Origin: Myxocyprinus asiaticus | Lineage: Eukaryota; Chordata; Actinopteri; Cypriniformes; Catostomidae | DNA length: 64,000 bases | Assembly: GCF_019703515.2 (NCBI RefSeq) | Contig: NC_059346.1 | Coordinates: 48,963,501-49,027,500, forward strand | Direction: 5' to 3' | Part shown: positions 36,381 through 47,224 of the stretch, piece by piece | Layout of the letters: the number at the start of each line of letters is the position of its first letter | Position numbering within the stretch: the first letter of the stretch is position 1 | Position numbers and translations under genes: made by a program | Notes under the pieces: model-generated | What the model saw: the letters and a program-made list of their open reading frames with translations, nothing else | Database searches by the model: none | Told to the model about the DNA's origin: nothing

Positions 36381-37020
36381 ATTTTACCTCAAAGAGCAAA
36401 TGTGTAACTGACTGTATCGAATTTCACCAGGTTATCACATAAAATAATTAAAAATTTAGCAAAGTGCGCAGAGCTCGTTGCTCACACATTTGCTCCCTGC
36501 ATGGCTTCACGTGACCTGACATTTCACATTCTTAAAATAAAGTAGTGATCCTAACTGATCTAAGACAGGGAAATTTTTCTACGATTAAATGTCAGGAATT
36601 GTGAAAAACTGAGTTTAAATGCATTTGGCTAAGGTGTATATAAACTTCTGACTTCAACTGTAAGTGACTGATTTAAATGTATGGTCTGCGCCATCCTGTG
36701 TATTGGAGTGAGGGCCCTCACTGACAGTAAAGCGTAGAGTGACACCTTGTGGATCACATATGAAATCTCCCAACATCAGACTATGATTCACAAGAACATG
36801 TACAGGGCTACCATTTTTACCAATGCAGTTAAGCTTCCCAAGTTACCTGAAAGCTATAAAAGAAAGACAGCCTGACCTGTTATAATGCGATCACATTATT
36901 GCACTACCATATTCATCAGTTCAAGCGATCAGGATGTAAATTTGTAAAACTTTTCAGTCGATCCACAAAGTCTGGTGCTGGGTTAGCTTCCACTGGACTA
37001 CCTCGCCCCCTTTTCGTAGT

Positions 37021-37860
37021 CTAAGTTCGGCGCTGTATGCATTCCAGTAGCGTCTGCTGTGGCAGGATGACATCCACCTGAAGGCCCCGGTCCCTCATAT
37101 CCTTTGTTGCCTCCTCCGCAGAATTGTAGAGCACGGTTTTTCCTTCATAGAATACCCGGAGTTTTGCCGGATATGGTGTCTGGAACCTGATCTTTTTTTC
37201 CTTCAATGCTTTTTTTTGCCTGAATGTATTATTTGTGTTTCTTCAGGACATCTGGGGCCTAATCATGGTCAAATGTAATTCGAGCATTGTTTCATTTCAG
37301 CCCTCCTTTTCTCCACACCTAACACATGATTTCTTCTTTCGTCTTATAACTCAGGAATTTGACGACAATGGAACAAGGTCTCATGGGGTCAGTAGATTTC
37401 GGCGCCAAAGCTCTATGCACCCTCTGGATATGGAGGTCTGTCGATGTGTCAAGCCCAAGTCCATCCTTCAGCAATTCTTCAATGAAGTTGATCACCGATG
37501 AACCGTTTTCGGTGCCCTCCGGTACTCCATAAATATTTGAATGTTATCCTGCCTAGACCTGCCCTCTTGATCTGTTAGCTTAGCTTCGAGCAGGGCCTGA
37601 AGTTTTAGCAGTTCAGATAACAACTCCTCCGTCTGTTGTATCCTCCGCGATGCGGCCCTCGGCTTCCTCAATCCTCTTGCTTGTGTTGTTCAAGTCTTCC
37701 TTAATATCTGCCAATTTTTCATTATTTTCCTTTCTGAATTCTCTGAGCTCTTCAAATATTCTCTCCAAGCTAATTTCCCCCTCATTAGTGGCATGGTGGC
37801 GGAATCCGTTTCACCCGTGTCTTCTCCGGATTCTGTCTTATCTTGGCAACCTGGGATTTT
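37021..37860 (-). pseudogene. LINE B ORF1 remnant
   Basis: On the - strand: coiled-coil-like EELLSELLKLQALLEAKLTD (37620-37560), then RSRQDNIQI and, after a one-base shift near 37541, YGVPEGTENGSSVINFIEEL and a RVHRALAPKSTDPMRPCSIV segment. The C-terminal part (37206-37021) reads KIRFQTPYPAKLRVFYEGKT and EEATKDMRDRGLQVDV. These are the coiled-coil, RRM-like and C-terminal domains of L1 ORF1 proteins. It is broken by at least one frameshift and stops near 37870. Confidence 0.82.
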
Positions 37861-38512
37861 CTTTTACATCGCCCTGGTTTCCATCCCAGCCCTGCTTACC
37901 ATTGCAGTGTTCTTTGTCAAAATTTAATAGCTATTTCAATAATTGGAGGCTTTTAAAAAGTATTTGTCGGGAGATCGATTGTCTCACGCTGCCATCAGTG
38001 TTCGTGTGCTACTGGAAGTCCATTCATGTCCATTTTAATATAATGAAGTTTAATATTTATGGTTAGGGATTTGTTATATTCCCTAACCTCAAGTATGAGC
38101 AACAGAATTAGCGATGCTTGCCATACAAAGAACCATTAATAAAAATGCTCTGCTGAACTGTATATTCAATAAATATTTATTTACTTGGATTAGTAAGCTT
38201 GAGTGCAAACCAGTACAGTCTTTACTTCAATATTCCACACTATTATGTTCTTTTGATGTGAATCACCTTTTTACTACTGAATGAGTGCATTTTAGATAGT
38301 AGGACAGTTACATTACCCTGCCTCTGAAGAAGAGACACTGATGTAGGTATTGATGTTGGACTCTCTCCATAAATCACACAGAAGAGAATGAATGCATTTT
38401 GAGAGTCCAGCCATTTATTACTACTGTGCTCTTTAGATGTAGACATTTGTATTTAACATGTATTTGATCAAAATGTGGTGTGTATTTGTTACAAAGATGT
38501 GTTGGGTAAAAT

Positions 38513-39450
38513 CATTAAAGGTGCTGTTAGTGATTTGTTTTTAAATGGAATGGCACACAGAAAACATCCCTTTTACTTGACAGATATCAGTGAAGAAGGT
38601 ATCCTGATTCTGTGACAGCGCAAGTGTCTGTAAATACCAAACAAAAATGTGACCGTGGGCCAAAATCAGGTGTTTTGTTTAGCAAATCAGAGGACTTTGA
38701 GGGACATTCTGCCTGTCAGTCATTTTGTGTGTTGGTCACAAGATGGAAACTCTAAAAAGGGCGGTGTAACTCCAGAAGGGGTGGGGTTACTCCATAAGGG
38801 GTGTGGTTACTCCAGAAGGGGGTTGGGCCTACTCCAAAAGGGGGCATCATTTCCACCTTAGGGAAAGTGTTAAGTTAGGGGCTCTGTATATCTTTGCTGG
38901 TGTTTGGAGCTCTCGCCTCTTTTTGGAGCTCCCGCCTCTTTTTGGAGCTTGGCCTGCAGCTATATTCTTCTCGAGGTTTTGGGCCACATCCCCATTAATC
39001 CATTTTCGTTTGAAAACGCATTGATTTCGCCGCATTTACGCCTCTCATCCTCATTAGAACAGTGTTTTCCTCCACCAAAAACTGATGGTTTCGACAATGC
39101 TCTCCATTATCGCATACTTTGATAAAAAGATGATGTTAGGAAGCTGAAAATGGAGTCTTCTTATGAAAACGTATTAGTGTGGATTGGCCTTAGAAAGAGG
39201 GGGCATGTCTAATTCAGTGGCTAAGATCCCTTCAACACTAATCCGTTAAACTTCCTAATGTCATTGTTTTCCAAAGTATGCGATTATGGAGAGTATTTTC
39301 GAAAGTCTTCTTTTTTTGGTGGAAGAAAACGCTGCTCCAGTGTTGATGAGAGGCATAAACTTTGCAAAATAAATGTGTTTTTAGATGAAAACTTAGTAGT
39401 GTGGACGTGGCCTAAGTCTGGCTTCCATCGCTTAGAGCACCTCTAAAGAA
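38513..39450. mobile_element. MITE family 'AGGTGCTGT', copy 1, expanded
   Basis: Starts 'TTAAAGGTGCTGTTAGTGATTTG' and ends 'CATCGCTTAGAGCACCTCTAAAG', imperfect inverted ends. Shares 'CTGTCAGTCATTTTGTGTG' and 'GAAAGAGGGGGC' blocks with the copy at 58079-58450. It is longer because repeat material (38755-38965, 'GGTTACTCCAGAAGGGG' units) and unrelated sequence lie inside. Confidence 0.6.
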
Positions 39451-39705
39451 GGCGATATTTTTACTTTTTAACTCACCTCACACAAACATCGTCCAAACCT
39501 TTGCATGAAAAATAAAGTGAAACTTAAAAAGGTTCCACTATGCCAGATCAATCATTCATAGCACATTAACATTCAAAGGATATTTTACTCTTCCCCCATC
39601 ACTGGGTTAAATTACTTCATTTGTGTCTACAGTGTTTCAAAGTTGGGCAAATGTTTATACCTTGGCATAAATTGGCATAAATGAAAGTACATTTGTGGGA
39701 TAAGA

Positions 39706-39810
39706 AAGAGATAATGTACAGTCAGCCAGTTGTTACTGTAAAATAAATATACACACACTAACAGGGTTTATTTTGTAATAACAACTGGTTGACTGTACAT
39801 TATCCCACTT
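39706..39810. repeat. Hairpin-forming inverted repeat
   Basis: Arms of about 40 bp: 'ATAATGTACAGTCAGCCAGT' and onward on the left, 'CAACTGGTTGACTGTACATT' on the right, around a short 'ATATACACACACTAACAGGG' loop. The near-perfect stem suggests a palindromic MITE end. Confidence 0.8.
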
Positions 39811-40769
39811 GTTACACAGCTACAAACCAAATAAATAAATAAATGTACATAAAATACTGATTTGCATTGAAATTATGTAATTATGTGAGAAGAAATCGCT
39901 GAACAGCCGAATTCCATCTCCGGTTTGCGTCGGAGTTCTGTTGGTATTTATTTGTGAAAATGAACCTCTGACTGCTCATTATCCAGCTTATTACAAGAAT
40001 GCTTGCCAAATAAATAATAATTGGACATGAAACATTGACATGAGTTTAAATAATTCTATTATCTTACTTGTAGAGATCGCAGAGTGCTACGAGATGTAGC
40101 AAAGATGACTTGCAATACCTGGATGATCATCTGCTATGTTTTAATCCCCGAATGTGCGGTTGTTACTCAGACATTTCAGACCAGCAGATGGCACCATTGA
40201 CCAATCAGACTCGACTATTCCAGAGAGCCATGTAATAAGACACATTATCAAACCAAGACAAATAGAAATGCCTTAACAACATTTAAGTATGCATAGAACA
40301 TACAGTCTTTGTAGAGTATTGCAGAAATACATGCCTCTTTGGACACCAGAGCTGGGAGACACTTGTCCTTACAGGTGCTGGAAGATCCATTAGCGTAGGC
40401 TCAGCATAAGCATTTAGATGTACTGTCCTGGCCTGAATGTATGCAATGACACAACTGTACTATTGTAAAGCTGTTTTTGTTGATTTCTACCAACTTTTTG
40501 TGGTAGTTTTTTGGTCGTTTCTATGGAAAAAGATGAATACCAACAGAGATGTTGGTATTTTTCTTCTGGGCCAAAGGGGGAGAAATCAGTTTGAAGGCTT
40601 AGGTAATGAAGCAACAGGGACTCCCTGCTTAAAGTCTTTCCATTATTAGAATCACAGGTTCCATGGCAAGAGGGTTTTCACAGCTCTCCAAGCAGACCAA
40701 GAAATCATGGAGCATCCATAGCCCAAAACATCAGTTTTCAATTGGGCATTACAAAAGTAGACTGGAAGC

Positions 40770-41040
40770 TCACATTAGGGCACAACGCTCTCTCCTGAGC
40801 GCCCGTTGGAAACGGATGGTAGCATGGACATGCTTGCAGCGGGCACAACCCACACTGTGGAGAGCCTCTCCAAACAACAGTAAAACATGCCAGTTAAACT
40901 TGGCAGAGCACTCAACATATCCACACTTCCAGCTTTTTCGGACTAAGTCAGATACACTGTGGCGAGGAATGACGCGACCTCGCTGAAGATCACGCTTATT
41001 GCCGACAATCAGAATGGGCGTCTCCCCAGAGCCCATGACC
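40770..41040 (-). CDS. rasl10b: rasl10b coding exon 3 (C-terminal half, with CAAX box)
   Basis: Begins after AG at 41042-41041, and its first base completes the split Arg codon 114. The 89 following codons contain the G4 motif NKRD (residues 128-131), the block [21 protein letters not shown]5 ECSAK (157-161), a [13 protein letters not shown] stretch and the C-terminal CALM. CALM fits a CAAX prenylation box, implying membrane anchoring by a lipid (family inference). The joined protein is 203 residues, the length I recall for mammalian RASL10B. The stop is TGA at 40772-40770. Confidence 0.95.
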
Positions 41041-41267
41041 CTGTGAAAAGATACAAACACATTGTAAATATAGAATGTAAAGCCACATAGAATGGGGGAG
41101 ACCAGATGCTATATCTCAGTAACTATAAGGGTCCAATTACACAAAATTTGCTTTTTCAAGCAGTGGTTTGGTATGTTGGTTTCAAATAACTAGCTCAAAA
41201 CTGTTTTTGTCATCTTTGGCTTGCTCACTGGAGACCTAAAGATAACTCATTTTAACCTTGTGTGACC

Positions 41268-41282
41268 CCCCCCCCCCCCCCC
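41268..41282. repeat. Poly(C) run
   Basis: Uninterrupted C run of about 15 bases just inside the left end of the 41252 element. A similar C run occurs near 59252-59261. Confidence 0.9.
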
Positions 41283-42263
41283 ACATACACATGTGTGGAC
41301 ACTGTATTTTGGCTTTGCTATATGCAACACATAATTTAAATTAATTTAAACTGACTGATATCAGTTCAGGAGACTCTGGGTTGTCAATAAAGGGTTAAAC
41401 TTTTGACGCACCGAGTCATGTGACAAAACAACATGGCGCCGAACACAGCGGAGTTTGTCTTTGGGAGAAACAGCAAAAAAACTACATCTGGTAAGAAACC
41501 TGGTTGAGTTTTTACATTGAAACCTGTTTGAGTCAAAAGATTAGTTTTTTAGTTTTTTAGAGTCTTTAGTTTTATACAATATGCCATTTTAAAAATGTAT
41601 CACGAAACGCCACGCTGCTAAAACAATGTACACTAATGTGTACTTGAGCACATTTTTTCCTTAGAAATCCTATATTTACTGTGCATTATACATTGAGAAT
41701 CAATGGGTTCATTCAAAAGCTGAACAATTTTGTTTTCAGAGGCTTTATATGGAGTTTAAAATAAGATGAAAATAAGGTGCATTTCAAACTGTTCTAAAAC
41801 CAGTGCAGACAGACAGCACACTGGAGGTTAAGACGTTCACTAAATCGGGAGCAAGGGAGCATCCTATTGCTTTCCCATGCAGCCAAGTGCATTCACTCCT
41901 AACATCCGGTCAAAACGTAAGTTTCAGGCTGCAGATGATGTTTGGACAACTCAGCATGTTTGGCAGACATGGGACAATGGTAATCAGTACATAGATTCAG
42001 AATTTACAATGAATACATTTTTTTAACATGGTTGGCAGTGATTGGATGATGCTGGCTATTACTTTGAATCAGAATTAATTATGCTAATTTCTGATGTAAT
42101 GTCTGTAACATCTCAAAAACATGAATAACTAACACTCCTGGATATATTATTTTTAAAAATCTGACTTTTTATAGCTTGGTATTATTTTAAATTTCACAAC
42201 TAAGTCCCGCTGTCCACATATGTGGACATAAATTTTTAAGAAAACTATTTGCTCTAGAATTTA

Positions 42264-42265
<2 letters not shown>

Positions 42266-42300
<35 letters not shown>
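42266..42300. repeat. (ATT)n microsatellite
   Basis: About nine ATT units followed by a short TA run. Confidence 0.9.
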
Positions 42301-43453
42301 TTTTTGCATATTTATTAGGTGCTATTTGTTACAAATCAAAAAGGGAAATGGAAAATGCACACAGCAGTCACGCTCAGGTCTCAGGAGGTTAAGGCATGAT
42401 TTTTAATGATGCTTTTCAATGAAACTGCAGACATTACAGAATGATTTTCTGTAAAGCTCTTTTAAAACCGATGTGTAGTATAAAAAGCGCTATTCAAATA
42501 ATAATTAATAAAATTCCAATATTGTACTAACATAGATTCAAGCAAGGGTCAACTTTATAATGAAGGCAGATTTAAACTGAAAGACTGAATTATGTTTTCA
42601 TGATAAGGGTCATTTTCAAGATGTCAGGTTGGGCAAGTTGTGTTTAAATATGAAACATAATTTATTAACTACAGTATTAGTAGGACAAAACAATGGTTTG
42701 ATATTTTTGTTTGTTACCTTTTACATTTTGTTTCATGAATTTGTTGCTTCATAAATGTTTCAAATTGATTGTTTCAAATTTAGCTAAAAAGCCTATGGTA
42801 AGCCTATGTTTAATGGTAGCAATCATTATGACAATTTACCCTATATATAGTTGTAAAGGTTTTTTTTTCTTTTTTTTTTTTTCTGGGAATTTACAGTTTA
42901 CTCTCAGAAACAAAGGTACTATTTATGATGCAAGGCTGTTACTGGGGAGGTACTCTACTACATTTATATCAAAAACATTCATGAACTCCCTCCCAAAACT
43001 TTGAAAAAATGTCAGTCAGTCCTGCCAATTACAGTTCAGTGTCTGAGACCCATCAGCAACTATGAGCAGTCTTATGCATGTATTCTGTCTGCAGACTACT
43101 TCAGAGTAGCTCTGTGGTGACATGCTGTCAGGAGGAGAAGCTGCGATATGAACAGGGAGCTGGCCTGTGCTATCAGCATTTCCTTATGTCTCCAATAGAG
43201 GCGAGAGATCCCAGAGTGCAGCTTAAGTCTGAGATCTGTCTGGGATAACCTGGGCCTCTGAAAGCTCTAATAAAAGACAAATAGATTTCCAATTTTTTTT
43301 ACATCACGAGGTAGAAATGTGCTTTCCACTGAGCTGGACCGAGCAGATATAAACTCAGGAGAAGCTAAAAAAATAGACCTCTTCTTTGGAAAATCCTGCA
43401 AATGGATGGCTATAGTTTGTTGTGTTGTCCACACATGTTTGTATTGATTTATA

Positions 43454-43454
<1 letters not shown>

Positions 43455-43500
<46 letters not shown>

Positions 43501-43507
43501 ATATATG
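43455..43507. repeat. (TA)n-(CA)n-(TA)n compound microsatellite
   Basis: TA units, a short CA block, then TA units again. Confidence 0.9.
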
Positions 43508-44925
43508 TAAATCATATTTTGTGTGTTCTTTGTTCATTATTTTGAATTAACAGTTTTTTTATCAATCTGTGCTCTGAATATTTTTTTTTCTATGTACTGT
43601 TTATTTCTTTTTATTTATCTTCTGATTTAATTTATTGTATTTATCTCATTTATTTCTAATTGTTCCCATTCCCCACATAAAGAGGACAATATCTTCTAAA
43701 GCTAACATTGTAAATACACTCAAAAAGAATCCCAGCAATACTAAGATTTAAACAAATGGTTTAAATTAGATTCATTTAAATATTCTTAACTTTGCCAGTT
43801 ATAAAATGAGTTCAATTAATGCTAAAGCAAATACAGTTGCTTTGCCATTTACCAAATTACATTGTTTTAAATATAAGGATTTAGTTTACTATTGTATGTT
43901 TTTAAAGTTCATCCTCCTCATTTAGTTTAATGAAATACTTCACATTTATTCTGAATTCATAATATGTGCATTATTTTAAGATTACTCAATTCAGTTTGAT
44001 GGAAATTTGTCATAAAATTGCAATGCGTAAATCTTAAAAAATGTACAGAAATATTTTTTGGGTGGGAGTCTTGTTCTTAAGTGACGGGTTAAATAAAGGT
44101 TAAATAAGAAAATGAAAAAAAGACATGCATTCATAACAAAACAGTGATAAACCTCAGAGAACTGATAAGAAGATTGGGTCACAAACACAATTAGCCCCAA
44201 ACCCTCCCTGTGTTGTCAGTCACAAGGTGACTTGGGTCTTAAATTGACAGAAACAAGTGCTGTCCATCAGTCATCTCCTGTGACAGCTCTGGCCTCTGAT
44301 CCCTCAAACACAGAGTGAATCTGCAAACTGAATGCAATTATTACGCATTCATTTATCATTTATTTTCTCAGTCCATTCTCTGATTTATTCATACACTCCA
44401 AAAAAAAAAAAAAAAAGGATTTTTAAAGGTTTAAGAACAATTCTAAAACATTTTGTCTTAAATTAATTACGTTAAATTCAATGCAATTTGTAAAATGTAC
44501 TTAATCCATTTGAGTAAAGTCTACATGAATATTTTTTGTAGCATTGATGAAACTGGCCAGGGGATTTTGATTTCCCAGTATGCTTTGCAGGGGACTGGAT
44601 GCAGTGAAGAAATGTTGAAACTAAGTGTTATTTTATGCGGGATAAGAACAGGATGAGTTTTGTTCATGTTTACTGTTCTATCATTTTTTAAAAGTAGTGT
44701 TTGTTTGGCTGGAGTTTGTGGGGTTACCACTGTGGTGAAGACTGGTGCTTGTGCTTTGGTTGAGGATGGATTGCCTCACAGTGTATATTTATTTATTCTC
44801 TAAATCTGACATGTGCAGTGCTTCGCTGATACATTCTGTCAGAAAGGTAAGAACTACAACAAGTGCATACTGGGCACTTATAGACACAGAAACAAATATA
44901 GGCACTGTGACTACTGCTCAGAATT

Positions 44926-45525
44926 CAAAATAAGTTAAGCTCAATCAACAGCATTTTTGGCATTTTTTAATGTTGATTACCACAAATATCTATTCTGACT
45001 CGTCCCTCCTTAAAAAAATTAAAAATCATGGTTCCAGTGAGGCACTTACAATGGAAGTGAATGTTGCCAATCCATAAACATTATAATACTCACTGTTTCA
45101 AAAGTATAGACACAAGACATAAACAATAAGCGTGTTAACATGTAAATACGTAGAATTATTTTAGTGTAATAAAACCGCTTACTAACCTTTTCTGTGTAAA
45201 GTTATATTCAATTTTACAACTTTGTTGCCATGATGCAACGGCGTAAACCCTAAAATGACTGTAAAAACAACAATTTAAACTTTACAGCTCAAATAATAAA
45301 TTAGTTTTAACAGAAGAATGAATGTAAGTGTTTTTTATAAAATTATAAGCTGCACATTTCTGACTTTAAACCCTTAAAAATTGTAAGTACCTCAATGTAA
45401 CCTCAATCTTTGCTTTTTTTAAAGAAAAGGAAGGACGAGTCTAAATTATTATTATTATTTGTGGTAATCAGCATATGCCACAAATGCTGTTGATTGAGCT
45501 TAACTTGTATTGAACCTTTGAGCTT
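44926..45525. mobile_element. MITE family 'GTTAAGCTCAAT', copy 1
   Basis: Inverted ends 'AAGTTAAGCTCAATCAACAG' and 'TTGATTGAGCTTAACTTGTA'. The interior contains 'GGTTCCAGTGAGGCACTTAC', 'CACTGTTTCAAAAGTATAG' and 'CTTACTAACCTTTTCTGTG', all shared with the copy at 62339-62901. A partial third copy of interior blocks follows at about 45526-45625. Confidence 0.8.
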
Positions 45526-45630
45526 TTGATATTGATTACCACAGACAAAAATGTTGATTCATCCATCAGTTAATAAAAACAAACAAAAAACCTGTTAACT
45601 AATGCACTTACATTGGAAGTGTATGGGGTA

Positions 45631-46679
45631 GGGCTGGGCGATATGACAATGTTTGTCGTGGTGATGATATAAAGTGTCAATTGATAGAGATTTTGCTCTA
45701 CTGTGTATATCGCGATATGTAAATATCCATGTGCACAGTGTGGGCTTATCTATCAGGGAGAGCTTCATGTGGGACTGAGAGAATTGAAGAAACACGGACA
45801 GGGTTTTTCCGGCAATGAAACATTTTCTGCGCCCGCCAAAGCAAATTCAATGACATTCATCTCGTGTTTGGCACTTCAAAAGCGCTAAATATTCTTCTAA
45901 TCTGACTTCACGTGACTGTGGCGCACGCTGTCTCGGGAGCTTGGAAGTGCGTGTGAGTCCAGCAGGCTTCCCGATATTTGTGCTCCACAGACAAGAGAGC
46001 ACAGAGCGGGATCACTCGTGCTACTCAATCATTTTTGACCCAGGAAAAACCCTAATGGAGAAAGAAATCTCCAACGACGACTCCAAAACAAGTCATGAAA
46101 AAAGAAGAGGAGCTTGTTATTAAAACAGGTGCGACATAAAAATGTGATCTGCAAACTGTCGCACTACAATAATCACTCGTAATACAAGCAATCTGTAACC
46201 ACCTCAATTAAGCGTGCAAAAGTATATTTTGAAACACAAAAGATGAACTACACATGAATTCTGTCCATTTATTTTATTTATTTTTTTTGCAAGTGTTTAT
46301 AGTGTTTGGATATTTTTTTACTTATGTTTTATTTTCTTTGTCGCATTGCTTTGAGAACATCTTGAATTTCTTGAGGAAAGTTTATAATAATAATATTGGT
46401 CAACAACATATCAGACTGAAATGTGGCATATTGTGAAATTTAGCATTTTGGTAAGGTTGATTTTTTTTTTTTTACTTTGTATTTGTCCAGTTCCAAATAA
46501 AGAGAAATGTATAAGGAAGTAGTTTTCATTTATAAAGTATTTAATTCACTGACTGGAGTTTCAAAAATAGGCATTACAATATGGTTATAAACCAATTTTT
46601 ATGAATTTTCCAGAAAACTTTTAGTACATTGTGATATAAAATTACTCATATCGTGATTTCTGTCATATTGCCCACCCCT
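45631..46679. mobile_element. Non-autonomous hAT-like element (GGGCTGGGCGATAT ends)
   Basis: Left end 'AGGGCTGGGCGATATGACAA' and right end 'TGTCATATTGCCCACCCCT' are inverted copies. Flanks TATGGGGT and TATGAGGC are similar but not a clean 8-bp duplication. Interior 'TATCGCGATATG' and 'CATATCGTGATTT' motifs are also inverted. No coding sequence is recognised. Confidence 0.6.
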
Positions 46680-47224
46680 ACTATGAGGCAAGGTTGTGTT
46701 ACTGAGGTAATTCCAGAGTGTGCAGTTTGCCCCGTGCATGTAAACAGTGCTTTACAGACAGTCACATCACATCCCTTCTAGTTATTCTTTCATGGATTTC
46801 ATGCAACATTTACCAGGATTACATGAATTTAAACTGTCATGACCTGTGTTGGGTGTAATTTAATTACAAATTAATTTATTACTGTAATCTAATTACTTTT
46901 TTAATGCAAAAAGTAGTGTAGTGTATTATATTTCAAATTATTGTAATCAGATTACAGTTACTGACTTTCAAGTAAGTTCACCACTTTTAATTACTTCACT
47001 TGGGTAACACATATTTCTAAAATAATATTAGATATGTAGAATACATTTAAAACATTAATTACGTTAAAATGCACATCTGAATGCACGACTGTTCACATAC
47101 AAGCCAAAATTCCTGTGACTAGTAAGAGTGTGACTAGTAAGCAAAAAATAACTTGTATCATTAGATTTTACTGAGCAGCCTTTCATAAAATAGTTCTAAA
47201 CATATGTCCATATCTTTCATCCTA

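Larger units (their letters stand above)
30543..36515 (-). mobile_element. L1-type LINE 'A', near full length (5973 bp), 18-bp target duplication
   Basis: CTGACATTTCACATTCTT occurs at 30525-30542 and 36516-36533, exactly flanking the element. The Tc1 sequence continues across it. On the - strand: 5' UTR 36515-36381, ORF1 36380-35544, a spacer of about 1 kb, ORF2 34573-30579, and a short 3' end with a T-run (poly(A) on the - strand). A (AAT)n-like run at 30770-30800 and an A-run at 33942-33964 are internal. ORF1 has only one visible stop. ORF2 has several frameshifts. Confidence 0.93.
29030..36660 (+). mobile_element. Tc1-like transposon split by a full-length L1
   Basis: Left terminal repeat 'CAGTTCAAGTCAGAAGTTTA' from 29030; right end 'ACTTCTGACTTCAACTG' finishing at 36660 with TA following (the left flank is AA). 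The Tc1 part alone (29030-30542 plus 36534-36660) is about 1.64 kb, the normal size. It is inserted at the start of LINE B ORF2. Same subfamily as 6590-8435, but with its left end preserved. Confidence 0.92.
24743..38020 (-). mobile_element. L1-type LINE 'B' with nested insertions, 16-bp target duplication
   Basis: CATTCATGTCCATTTT occurs at 24727-24742 and 38021-38036, exactly bounding the element. On the - strand its 5' end is at 38020. ORF1 is at 37860-37021, then a spacer, then ORF2 from 29025 down to 25418, with a 3' end near 24743. A Tc1 (29030-36660) interrupts it at the start of ORF2, and a SINE (24761-25208) sits in its 3' tail. LINE-derived sequence totals about 5.2 kb. Both ORFs are decayed. 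Confidence 0.88.
38037..40769. other. Intergenic between LINE B and the rasl10b stop codon
   Basis: Probably includes the rasl10b 3' UTR at its right end, but no clearly placed poly(A) signal on the - strand was identified. It contains a MITE (38513-39450) and a hairpin element (39706-39810). About 39850-40769 shows nothing else recognisable. Confidence 0.5.
41252..42392. mobile_element. Possible TTAA-flanked (piggyBac-like) MITE
   Basis: TTAACCTTGTGTGACC at 41252 and the inverse-type end 'GACTGCTGTGTG...GGTCTCAGGAGGTTAA' finishing at 42392, each beginning with TTAACCT. Internal 'CACATGTGTGGACA' and 'TGTCCACATATGTGGACA' motifs are also inverted. No transposase is seen. The end similarity is short, so the boundaries are tentative. 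Confidence 0.4.
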
